NCBI RefSeq assembly: GCF_000708045.1
Contig: NZ_ANIE01000003.1
Coordinates: 372,001-436,000 of the forward strand
Origin: Marinobacter nitratireducens
GTDB taxonomy: Bacteria; Pseudomonadota; Gammaproteobacteria; Pseudomonadales; Oleiphilaceae
Reading direction: 5' to 3'
Length of the DNA stretch: 64,000 nt
Positions 8,406-16,900 of the stretch are shown here, piece after piece. Made by a program: the position numbers and the translations under genes. Each line of letters begins with the position of its first letter. Position 1 is the stretch's first letter. The notes under the pieces are model-generated. The model saw only the letters and a program-made list of their open reading frames with translations. It was not told the origin of the DNA and did not search any database.

Positions 8406-8756
8406 ATGCGTGTGCGCGGAATCCGGTTTGTCATCCTGAAACTGTGTTTGCTCGTCAGCATTCTCGGCGTTTCCGGGGCCGTTTGGGCGTCCTCTGAGAA
8501 TGGAGCGGGCTCGAGAGGGGGGCACCTTGGCGTTGCGGGTTTGTCCGATACGGCAGGCGATGACGAGCCCCGCGTTCTCTATATCCTTCCATGGAAGCCG
8601 CCCACGCTGCCCAGACGCCAGCGGGCGGAGCTGGAAAGTGCCGCACCCAATCTGGAACAGACGCTGGATCCTCGTGTCATTGAGCGCCACCGTCTGTTCC
8701 GCAATACCCTTGATCCCCTGACTCTGAGTCCCAACCGGGACCAGGGCTCGATGTAG
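8406..8756 (+). CDS. Small secreted protein of unknown function in the Glt-like operon
   Basis: This 116-residue protein has a signal peptide (LKLCLLVSILGVSGAVWA), a short glycine-rich stretch, and a conserved-looking core (EPRVLYILPWKPPTLP) followed by a charged C-terminus. GGAGG lies nine bases before the start, inside the preceding gene. The aromatic/proline core could pack against an envelope partner. I do not recognise a family. Its position between the TPR lipoprotein and the ExbB-like gene suggests it is a working part of the complex, possibly the equivalent of the small GltF-type component, but that is speculative. Confidence 0.65.
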   Translation: MRVRGIRFVILKLCLLVSILGVSGAVWASSENGAGSRGGHLGVAGLSDTAGDDEPRVLYILPWKPPTLPRRQRAELESAAPNLEQTLDPRVIERHRLFRNTLDPLTLSPNRDQGSM

Positions 8757-8776
8757 AAGGAAAACGGAGAAATAAC

Positions 8777-9421
8777 ATGCTGGATACGACCATTCGGTTT
8801 TTTCAGGAAGGCGGGCCTTTCATGTACCCCATCGCGGTTGTTCTGGCGATCGGACTCGCGATCACGGTGGAAAGGTTTTTTTACCTGGGCTCTGTGCGCC
8901 GTCGCAACCGGGTTGCCTTTGAAAAGGGCATTCTGCCGTTGCTTGAGAAACGGGACTACGAACGAGCGATGAAAGCTGCCACCAGCTCCAACAGCGCCAT
9001 TGCGTCCGTCATGGGAGCCGGACTTGGCCGACTTCTTTCTAACAGTCGCCGAGAGGATATCGAATACGCGATGGAGGAGGGGCTGATGGAAGTGCTTCCT
9101 CGTCTTGAGAAGCGAACCCAGTACCTGGCGACGCTTGCCAATATCGCCACGCTCCTGGGGCTGCTCGGAACGATCATTGGCCTGATAGCGGCGTTCACTG
9201 CCGTAGCAGCGGCAGATCCGGCTCAGAAAGCCAGCCTGCTCTCAGAGAGTATCTCGGTGGCTATGAACACAACGGCGTTTGGGTTGATGTCGGCGATACC
9301 CCTGTTGATGTTCCATGCCGTGTTGCAAACCAGAACCAACGAGATCGTCGACAGCTTTGAGATGGCCGGGGTGAAGTTACTCAACATCGTGACTGAGCCG
9401 GCGGGGCGGGCAGCAGCCTGA
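8777..9421 (+). CDS. MotA/TolQ/ExbB-family proton channel subunit (AglR-like)
   Basis: This 214-residue protein has three membrane segments: about residues 16-37 (YPIAVVLAIGLAITVERFFY), 116-140 (IATLLGLLGTIIGLIAAFTA) and 155-180 (NTTAFGLMSAIPLLMFHAVL). The glycine/threonine-rich second helix is the family signature. The family forms the pentameric proton channel that powers TolQR, ExbBD, MotAB and AglRQS machines at the inner membrane. Two ExbD/TolR-like genes follow, matching the one-plus-two stoichiometry of AglR with AglQ/AglS. Neither a TolA-TolB-Pal cluster nor a TonB receptor lies nearby, which argues against a housekeeping Tol or iron-uptake role. Confidence 0.9.
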   Translation: MLDTTIRFFQEGGPFMYPIAVVLAIGLAITVERFFYLGSVRRRNRVAFEKGILPLLEKRDYERAMKAATSSNSAIASVMGAGLGRLLSNSRREDIEYAMEEGLMEVLPRLEKRTQYLATLANIATLLGLLGTIIGLIAAFTAVAAADPAQKASLLSESISVAMNTTAFGLMSAIPLLMFHAVLQTRTNEIVDSFEMAGVKLLNIVTEPAGRAAA

Positions 9422-9466
9422 CCCTTCCAGTCCAAGAAAGCCCAGGAACGAATTGGAGAGTGATAG

Positions 9467-9997
9467 ATGCGCCGTCGACATCGTAGACAATCCGTCTCGC
9501 CGGATCTGGATATCACCGCATTCATGAATTTGATGATCGTCCTCGTACCGGTTCTGCTGCTGGGGATGGTATTCAGTCAGATCAAGATGATCGAGCTCAA
9601 CTTCCCGGGGGAGTCAGCCGGCAGCAGTGCCAAAAACGAGCAACTCAACCTGGTGGTGACGCTGCTGCCCGCCGGAATGGAAGTAGCTGATAGCAAGCGG
9701 GGGCTGCTCCGGGTTTTGCCAGCTCTTGATAGAGGTCAGGACTATACCGCGCTTCGGGAGGTGTTGCGTGGCATCAAGACTCGGTACCCCGACAAGACCG
9801 AAGTGATTCTGGAAGTCGGCCCCGACGTGGATTACCAGACTCTGGTTACCACGATGGATACGGTTCGATCCTATCCGGCGGTCGTTGCGGCCAGTGTGGT
9901 TGAAGGTGAACTGTTTCCCGACGTCTCTCTGATGAACGCCGCCGATGACCGCGTCCTTGCGGAGGCGCCCCCCGTTGAGAATGAGGAGGGCGCATGA
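9467..9997 (+). CDS. ExbD/TolR-family protein, first copy
   Basis: This 176-residue protein has a short basic cytoplasmic N-terminus, one membrane helix (FMNLMIVLVPVLLLGMVFSQ) preceded by the conserved aspartate (LDITAF), and a periplasmic domain. In this family the membrane-proximal aspartate takes part in proton flow with the ExbB-like subunit. The start is preceded by TTGGAGAG. The stop overlaps the next start (ATGA), so the two ExbD-like proteins are translationally coupled and probably made in similar amounts. It is likely part of the inner-membrane motor of the Glt-like complex. Confidence 0.88.
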   Translation: MRRRHRRQSVSPDLDITAFMNLMIVLVPVLLLGMVFSQIKMIELNFPGESAGSSAKNEQLNLVVTLLPAGMEVADSKRGLLRVLPALDRGQDYTALREVLRGIKTRYPDKTEVILEVGPDVDYQTLVTTMDTVRSYPAVVAASVVEGELFPDVSLMNAADDRVLAEAPPVENEEGA

Positions 9998-10482
9998 AAA
10001 CGTCTCGTAAATCCAGGCGTATACAACGCCATTATGGACGAATGCATCGGGCTGGCGGTCTGAACCTGGTGTCCTTGATGGATATCTTTACCATTCTGGT
10101 GTTCTTCCTGATGGTGAATTCCTCCGATGTAAAGGTGATGCAGAACAACTCTGACGTTACCTTGCCGACGTCTACGGCCGATCAGGCAGCGAAGGAGAAC
10201 CTTACGGTGCAGGTTGTGGACGGTGCCGTGCTCGTTCAGGGGCGGGAAGTGGCCCGAATCGACGCGATCAACGCCGATGACACGACGGTTGCCGGGCTGT
10301 CGGAAGAGCTGGCCTACCGTCGTAGCCAATGGACAGACGTTCCAGAGGCGGGGCTGGAGGTGACGGTCATGGCTGATCGCGATACCGATTACCGGTTACT
10401 GAGGAAGATTATGCAGACCTGCGTCGACGAGCACTTCCGACAAGTACGACTGGCGGTGGAATCGGAGGTCCGCAATGGCTAG
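9994..10482 (+). CDS. ExbD/TolR-family protein, second copy
   Basis: This 162-residue ExbD/TolR-like protein has a basic N-terminus, one membrane helix (IFTILVFFLMVNSSD) preceded by the conserved aspartate (SLMD), and a periplasmic domain with VQVVDGAVLVQGREVARI. GAGGAGGG lies just before the start, inside the preceding gene. Its helix and tail differ clearly from the first copy, so this is an old paralogue and not a recent duplication. Having two different ExbD-type subunits per ExbB-type subunit is typical of the AglRQS motor. The stop overlaps the next start by eight bases. Confidence 0.88.
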   Translation: MKTSRKSRRIQRHYGRMHRAGGLNLVSLMDIFTILVFFLMVNSSDVKVMQNNSDVTLPTSTADQAAKENLTVQVVDGAVLVQGREVARIDAINADDTTVAGLSEELAYRRSQWTDVPEAGLEVTVMADRDTDYRLLRKIMQTCVDEHFRQVRLAVESEVRNG

Positions 10483-11452
10483 TTCGCAGGTTGTACCTGA
10501 GTACGGTGTGGCCTTACCGTGGTCATCGGGCACGAGGGAGAACCGGTGGTTCGGCGTTATCCTTGGGCTTACACTCGTTCTTTTTTCAGTGCCCGCCTTG
10601 CTGATTCCGTTGTTTGACCTGCCCGAACAGGCGCGGTCCGAGGCGGAAAAGATTCCTCCGCAGTTGGCGAAACTGGTGCAGCGGCCTGCTCCGGTTAAAG
10701 CTGAGCCCGAGCCTGTTGCCGAGGGACCTGAAGAAGCTCCGGAACCTGTTAAAAAAACACAAGAATCCAAGAAACCCAAGCTTGTAAAACCGAAAACGGA
10801 ACGACCGAAGGCGCCACCAGAGCAAACTGTCGAAGCGGCGAGGGAAAAAGCCTCTCGCTCGGGGCTGCTGGCCATGAAAAGCCAGTTGGCGGCACTACGG
10901 GAACCGGAACCGACACAGACGCAACGCTTTGTGGCCAACGTTGACGCCGGCGCTGCCGACGTCGGCAAGGGAGCAGCGTCGAGCCAGGGGGCCAACGTGC
11001 TGCGGGGTAGTGGTGGAGTGTCTGAGGTGGCAGTACCGGATTCCAACGTCGACGTTGCATCCCACGAGGTAAAGACAGTGAGCGCCCCGGTGAGTGCTTC
11101 GGGGCAAGTGGCTGCAGCTGTAACACCGGCCGCCGCTGGGGAGAGTGCTCAGGAAGGCACTGCCGAGCGGGCGATGAGCAACATTCGTAGTGTATTTGAT
11201 GCTCAGAAAACGGCGCTGTATTCCCTGTACCGTAGAGAGTTGAGGCAGGATCCAACGCTTGAGGGGAAGGTAATGCTCGAGTTGGTTATCGAGCCCGATG
11301 GCACGGTCTCGGCTTGCAGGGTGGTTAGCTCCGAACTGTCGAACCCGACGCTAGAGCAGCGGATTGTCATGCGGGTGCGTCTGTTTGATTTTGGGGCAGA
11401 AAATGTCGAGACGCGCAAAGTCCGGTTCCCGATTGATTTCCTGCCCGGTTAA
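10475..11452 (+). CDS. TonB-like envelope-spanning protein with AgmX/PglI-type C-terminal domain (GltG/GltJ-like)
   Basis: This 325-residue protein has a short cytoplasmic N-terminus, one membrane helix (FGVILGLTLVLFSVPALLIP) and a long Pro/Glu/Lys-rich linker (about residues 65-125) that could span the periplasm. An Ala/Ser/Val-rich segment follows, then a C-terminal domain of about 95 residues beginning AMSNIRSVFDAQKTALYSLY and containing LEGKVMLELVIEPDGTVSAC. This C-terminus matches the AgmX/PglI type, a TonB-related fold named from myxobacterial motility proteins. It most likely carries force from the ExbB/ExbD-type motor to the TPR proteins in the periplasm and outer membrane. It is the last gene of the operon and is convergent with the MaoC gene ten bases away. 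Confidence 0.82.
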   Translation: MASSQVVPEYGVALPWSSGTRENRWFGVILGLTLVLFSVPALLIPLFDLPEQARSEAEKIPPQLAKLVQRPAPVKAEPEPVAEGPEEAPEPVKKTQESKKPKLVKPKTERPKAPPEQTVEAAREKASRSGLLAMKSQLAALREPEPTQTQRFVANVDAGAADVGKGAASSQGANVLRGSGGVSEVAVPDSNVDVASHEVKTVSAPVSASGQVAAAVTPAAAGESAQEGTAERAMSNIRSVFDAQKTALYSLYRRELRQDPTLEGKVMLELVIEPDGTVSACRVVSSELSNPTLEQRIVMRVRLFDFGAENVETRKVRFPIDFLPG

Positions 11453-11462
11453 GAGATAGGGC

Positions 11463-11948
11463 TCAGTCCTCGATCTTGATGTCAGGAAGTATCGGTTTTG
11501 GCAGGGAAACCTTTTCGGTGGGGGCAATGACCTTGGCCTCGCCGGATACAACCTGCTGATTATTCTGGTTTTTGACATCACACTGCAAGGTAACCCGGTT
11601 TTTCGGGGCTTTGGTCAGAACGGTGAGCGTGACGGTTAGTGTGTCGTCGAGTTTTACCGGGCGCTTGAATGCCAGGTTCTGTTCCAGGTAGATGGTACCG
11701 GGGCCTGGCATGACTGTTGCGAGAGCAGCAGATATCAGCGATCCACTCCACATACCGTGGGCAATTCGTTCACCAAACATGGACTCTGCTGCAAATTCCG
11801 GGTCCAGGTGGACGGGATTGACATCACCGGAGACTGCCGCAAAGAGGATCAGGTCGTTCTCCGTGAGTGTGCGAGTGAACGTGGCGGAATCGCCTTCATT
11901 CAGTTCGTCGTAAGTAATGTTTTCAAGCGTATCCAGGGCACTGCTCAT
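11463..11948 (-). CDS. MaoC-like (R)-specific enoyl-CoA hydratase
   Basis: This 161-residue hotdog-fold protein carries the hydratase motif with catalytic Asp and His (SGDVNPVHLDPEFA, then ERIAHGMWSGSL). Such enzymes hydrate trans-2-enoyl-CoA to (R)-3-hydroxyacyl-CoA, linking beta-oxidation to polyhydroxyalkanoate or other (R)-hydroxyacyl pools, as PhaJ does. The length fits PhaJ-type proteins. It is divergent from the acyl-CoA ligase gene, with about 190 bases between them, a layout that suggests joint control by fatty acids. No operator was identified. On the minus strand the start is preceded by CGGAGTTA. Other MaoC-family roles cannot be excluded. Confidence 0.85.
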   Translation of the reverse strand: MSSALDTLENITYDELNEGDSATFTRTLTENDLILFAAVSGDVNPVHLDPEFAAESMFGERIAHGMWSGSLISAALATVMPGPGTIYLEQNLAFKRPVKLDDTLTVTLTVLTKAPKNRVTLQCDVKNQNNQQVVSGEAKVIAPTEKVSLPKPILPDIKIED

Positions 11949-12137
11949 GATGTAACTCCGTACGTTATTGATTTGAGTACAGCTGTTCGGACATATTTGC
12001 TGAACGCTACCTCATCGTTAACAAAACTGCTATTCTCTCCCCACTTTTTCGAGGGTGATACTTTTGTAGGGTTGATTTTTAAGTCAGGTCTGCAGTGGTG
12101 AGTCATTACAATGAAAAACGCCAAACAGGAGATGGTG

Positions 12138-13811
12138 ATGGATTTTGAGCAGTTCTATCAGGATAAATACCCCGCCGGCGTACCCCGGGAGGTGGACCTG
12201 AACAAATACAAGAGCATGGTGGAGGTTTTCGAGCAGGCCGTTAAAAAATACGCGGACCGGCCGGCCTTCAGTGCTGTTGGTGCGACGCTCACTTACCGTG
12301 ACCTTGATACCCAGAGCCGTAATTTTGCGGCCTGGTTGCAGAATAAGACCGATCTGAAGCCCGGCGATCGCATTGCAGTACAGATGCCGAACGTTTCACA
12401 GTATCCGGTTGTTGTTTTCGGCGCCATGCGCGCTGGCTTGATTGTGGTGAACACCAACCCGCTTTACACCACACGTGAAATGGAACACCAGTTTAACGAT
12501 TCTGGTGCCAAGGCTCTTGTGGTGCTTGCCAATATGGCCGAGAACGCTGAAAAGGTTCTGCCGCATACGGGCATTGAGCACGTGATCGTGACCGAGATTG
12601 CAGACATGCACTCTCCGATCAAGCGTACTCTCATGAACGCTGTGATCAAACACGTTAAAAAGATGGTGCCACCGTTCAACATTCCCGGCGCGCACAAACT
12701 GCCGGCCGTGCTCAGTGCAGGTGCCCGGGAAAAGTTTACGCCGGTGGAATGCAAGTCTGATGATATCGCAGTGCTCCAGTACACCGGTGGTACCACGGGT
12801 GTGGCTAAGGGTGCGATGCTGACCCACGGTAATCTGGTCGCGAACCTGCTTCAGACACGACCGATGATGGGCGATATCGTGGAAGAGGGTAAGGAAGTGG
12901 TCATCGCTCCGCTGCCGCTCTACCACATTTACTCCTTTACCCTGAACTGCGGCATCATGCTGGAAGCTGGCGCCCACAACGTTCTGATCCCGAATCCCAG
13001 GGATATTCCGGGCTTTGTCAAAGAACTCAAGAACCATAAGTTCACTGCTTTCCTGGGGCTGAACACCTTGTTTGTTGCCCTTTGCAACAATGAAGATTTC
13101 CAGGGTTTGGACTTTAGTGCCCTCAAGCTGACATCTTCCGGTGGTATGGCACTCACCAGTGACACCGCCAAGATGTGGGAGCGTGTGACCGGTTGTGAGA
13201 TTTCCGAAGGTTACGGCATGACCGAGACCTCGCCGGTTGTGACCTTCAACCCGCATGTGGCCATTCAGCTTGGCACCATCGGCCTGCCGATTCCTTCTAC
13301 CGTGGTCAAGACCATTGACGAGGATGGCAATGAGACTCCTCTGGGTGAGCCGGGCGAGCTGTGTGTGCAAGGCCCCCAGGTGATGCGTGGATACTGGCAG
13401 CGTCCGGAGGATACCCAGAAGTCTTTCACTGAGGATGGCTTCCTGAAAACCGGCGATGTAGCCCTGATCCAGGAAGACGGCTATATCCGGATTGTTGATC
13501 GTAAGAAAGATATGATCATTGTGTCGGGCTTTAACGTCTTCCCGAATGAAATCGAAGACGTGGTAAGCAGCCATCCGAAAGTGGTGGAATGTGCCGCCGT
13601 TGGCGTGCCCGATGCGAAAAGTGGTGAGGCCGTCAAGGTGTTCCTGGTTCCGACCGAAGAAGGCGTGACCGAGAACGAACTCAAGGAATTCTGCCGTGAG
13701 CGACTGACCGCTTACAAAGTGCCGAAGCTGTTTGAGTTCCGGGAAGAGCTGCCGAAGACCAACGTGGGCAAGATCCTGCGCCGTGAATTGCGTGATGAAG
13801 CGAACGGCTGA
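12138..13811 (+). CDS. fadD: Long-chain-fatty-acid-CoA ligase
   Basis: This acyl-CoA synthetase is 557 residues from the chosen start. The AMP-binding signature reads LQYTGGTTGVAKGAMLTHGN. The acyl-binding region reads EGYGMTETSPVV, and the C-terminal hinge and lysine motifs read KTGDVALIQEDGYIRIVDRK and PKTNVGKILRRELRDE. It activates long-chain fatty acids with ATP and CoA for beta-oxidation and resembles E. coli FadD from the N-terminus (YPAGVPREVDLNKYKSMVEV). The ATG at 12138 is favoured because AGGAG lies at 12127-12131. An in-frame ATG at 12111 would add nine residues but has no clear ribosome site. A strong terminator follows. The MaoC gene is divergent. Confidence 0.93.
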   Translation: MDFEQFYQDKYPAGVPREVDLNKYKSMVEVFEQAVKKYADRPAFSAVGATLTYRDLDTQSRNFAAWLQNKTDLKPGDRIAVQMPNVSQYPVVVFGAMRAGLIVVNTNPLYTTREMEHQFNDSGAKALVVLANMAENAEKVLPHTGIEHVIVTEIADMHSPIKRTLMNAVIKHVKKMVPPFNIPGAHKLPAVLSAGAREKFTPVECKSDDIAVLQYTGGTTGVAKGAMLTHGNLVANLLQTRPMMGDIVEEGKEVVIAPLPLYHIYSFTLNCGIMLEAGAHNVLIPNPRDIPGFVKELKNHKFTAFLGLNTLFVALCNNEDFQGLDFSALKLTSSGGMALTSDTAKMWERVTGCEISEGYGMTETSPVVTFNPHVAIQLGTIGLPIPSTVVKTIDEDGNETPLGEPGELCVQGPQVMRGYWQRPEDTQKSFTEDGFLKTGDVALIQEDGYIRIVDRKKDMIIVSGFNVFPNEIEDVVSSHPKVVECAAVGVPDAKSGEAVKVFLVPTEEGVTENELKEFCRERLTAYKVPKLFEFREELPKTNVGKILRRELRDEANG

Positions 13812-13862
13812 TGATCGCTGTTAAGTTTGCGTAGGTCAGCCCGCCCCGATGGCTGACAGCAT

Positions 13863-13895
13863 GAAAACCCCGCTCAGGCGGGGTTTTCTGTTTTT
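13863..13895 (+). terminator. Intrinsic terminator after fadD
   Basis: An 11-bp perfect stem, GAAAACCCCGC (13863-13873) with GCGGGGTTTTC (13878-13888) and a TCAG loop, is followed by TGTTTTT. It lies 51 bases after the fadD stop and isolates fadD from hrpA. Confidence 0.9.
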
Positions 13896-13970
13896 ACACA
13901 GGTCGCATTCCCGATAGACTGTCGCAGTTTTCTGACAATCACTGGTAAACGAAAGTAAGTCGAATCACCG

Positions 13971-16900
13971 ATGACAAACCCCAGCACGGATAATCCTGCG
14001 GTCCCTGAAACAGCAGAGCAGAGGCAGGCCGCCGTCAAATCCATCATGGCGAAACTGGATACCTGCAATCAGCAGGAAGCGGCCCGTATCGTCCGCACGG
14101 TCGCGCGCACCAAGGGGAAACCAGGAACCAAAGACCTGGAGAAAATGGCCAAATGGCTGGAGCGAGGCTCCGAAAAGGTATCTGCCCGCCGGGCCATTCA
14201 TAAAACGGCAACGTTTCCGGATGGGTTACCGGTCAGCAGTCGCGTTGATGATATTCGTGAGGCGATTGACCATAACCAGGTGGTGATCATCGCCGGTGAG
14301 ACAGGGTCGGGTAAAACCACCCAGATACCCAAGATTTGCATGAACGCCGGTCGCGGAACTCGTGGCCTTATTGGTCACACCCAGCCTCGACGAATTGCTG
14401 CCAGGAGCGTTGCCGCTCGCATCGCTGAAGAGTTGGGTGAACAGACCGGGGAACAGATTGGTTACCAGGTACGGTTTACGGATACGACCTCCGAACAGTC
14501 TCGAGTGAAGGTCATGACCGACGGTATATTGCTGGCAGAAGTCCAGCATGACCGCTTCCTGGACCGTTACGACACGCTCATCATTGATGAGGCTCATGAG
14601 CGCAGCCTGAATATTGATTTTCTCCTTGGTTATCTGAAGCAGCTCCTGCCCAAGCGGCCGGACCTGAAAGTGATCATCACCTCGGCGACCATTGAGGTTG
14701 AGCGCTTCAGTGAGTTTTTTAACGAGGCGCCGGTGATCGAGGTGAGCGGGCGGACATACCCGGTTGATATCCGCTACCGTCCCCTGACGGGCGACGAGGA
14801 CGACCGTGATCAGGGCACGACAGACGGCGTGATCCAGGCTCTGGAGGAGATTGAACAGCACGAGCGCCAGGAAAAACAGCCACCCGGTGACGTGCTCGTG
14901 TTTCTGCCCGGCGAGCGGGAAATTCGTAATCTCAGCAAGGTCCTGCGTCACGTAGATCTCAAGCACACCGAGGTCTTGCCGCTGTACTCCCGGTTGAGCA
15001 ACCAGGAGCAGAATCGCGTATTCCAGTCCCACCGTGGGCGGCGAATCGTGCTCTCGACAAACGTTGCTGAGACGTCGTTAACGGTGCCAGGAATCCGTTA
15101 TGTGATCGACACCGGCATGGCCCGGATCAGTCGATACAGTGTGCGCTCCAAAATTCAGCGACTACCAATTGAGCCGGTCTCCCAGGCCAGCGCAAATCAG
15201 CGGGCAGGGCGATGCGGTCGCGTTGCTCCGGGTATTTGCTTTCGTCTCTACGACGAGACCGATTTCATTAACCGCCCCGAATACACCGATCCTGAAATTC
15301 TCCGAACCAACCTGGCGTCCGTTATCCTGCAGATGGCGACGTCTGGGCTTGGCGAAATCCGGCAGTTCCCATTCCTGGAAGCCCCTGACCGACGGCAGGT
15401 TAACGATGGCTATAAACTCCTGGAAGAACTCAGCGCCGTGGATGACAAACGGCGGGTTACCAAACTGGGCCGGACCATGGCGCGTCTGCCATTGGATCCA
15501 CGCTTGGCGAGAATGCTGGTAACCGCTGCGGAACTGGGTAGCCTGTCCGAAACACTGGTGATTATCGCCGGCTTGAGTGTTCAGGACCCGCGGGAACGGC
15601 CTCAGGAAAAACAACAGGCGGCCGATCAGGCCCACGCGCCGTTTAATGACAAAGAATCGGATTTTGTCACGTTGCTCAATATCTGGAATTTCTATGAGGA
15701 GCAGCGCCAGGAGTTGTCACAGAATCAGCTGAAAAAGCTCTGCCAGAGGACCTTTCTCAGCTGGATGCGGATGAGGGAATGGCGAGATATCCATCGACAG
15801 CTCACATTGATCTGCCGCGAACAGAAACTGGCTTTCAACAAAGATGTTGCCAGTTACGACAAGCTTCATAAAGCCATTCTCGCGGGCCTGCTCGGCCAGG
15901 TCGCTGTGAAGGTGGAGAACCGGGAATACCTCGCAACCCGAAACCGGAAAGTGATGATTTTTCCGGGCTCGAAAGTCGTGAAAACGGCCCCGAAGTGGAT
16001 TGTGGCAACCGAAATCGTTGAAACCAGCAAAGTTTTTGCCCGAATGGTGGCAGCCATCCAGCCAGACTGGATTGAGCCTTTGGCGAAGCACGTTGTGAAG
16101 CATCACTACTTCGAACCTCATTGGGAGCAAAAGCGTGCTCAGGTGATGGGGTATGAGAAGGTGACGCTTTACGGCCTTGATGTGGTGCCCAAGCGCCGCA
16201 TTGCCTACAGCAAGGTGGATCCTGAAGAGTGTCGAAACCTGTTTATTCGCAGGGCGCTGGTTGAGGGCGATTACCGGAGCAAGGCGCCGTTTATCGCCCG
16301 GAACCGGGCGCTCCTTGATACCGTTGAGAATCTCGAGAAAAAAATCCGCCGCCGTGACTTGCTTGTGGACGATGAAACGCTGGTGGGTTTCTATGATCAG
16401 CGGTTGCCGTCAGAGATCGTCAGCGGCCGGCATTTCGAGTCCTGGTGGAAGCAACTCTCAGCGCAGGGACTGAAAGATCTGGAGCTGAGCGAGGAGGACA
16501 TTCTTCAGCGCCCTCTGGATGACGCCGCCGCACACCAGTATCCAGACTACCTGGAGTGGGAGGGCGTCCAATACCCGCTCAGCTATGAATTCGAACCGAC
16601 CAGTGAGCGGGATGGTGTGACCCTTAAGGTGCCGCTGATGGCGCTGAAGCAAATCCCGACTCGCCGTCTCGAATGGTTGGTACCGGGGCTGTTACGGGAA
16701 AAGTGCATCGCACTGGTAAAAGGACTGCCCAAGTCCCTGCGCAGAAACTTCGTGCCTGTACCGGATTTTGTCGATGCGGCACTGGCAAACATGCAGCCGT
16801 CAAATGAGCCGCTGGCGGTGCAGCTCTGGGAACAGCTAAGACGAATGACGGGTGTCCGGATTGATCCGGAGGCCTGGTCTGACAAAGAGCTGCCAAGGCA

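Noticed and set aside
8777..11452. Call as the Tol-Pal system or an ExbB-ExbD-TonB iron system
   Set aside because: There is no TolA/TolB/Pal or TonB receptor, two dissimilar ExbD genes are present, and the TonB-like protein ends in an AgmX/PglI-type domain, with TPR genes in the operon.
12396..13574. 392-codon minus-strand open frame across fadD
   Set aside because: It is antisense to intact acyl-CoA ligase motifs, with no recognisable domain or start signal.
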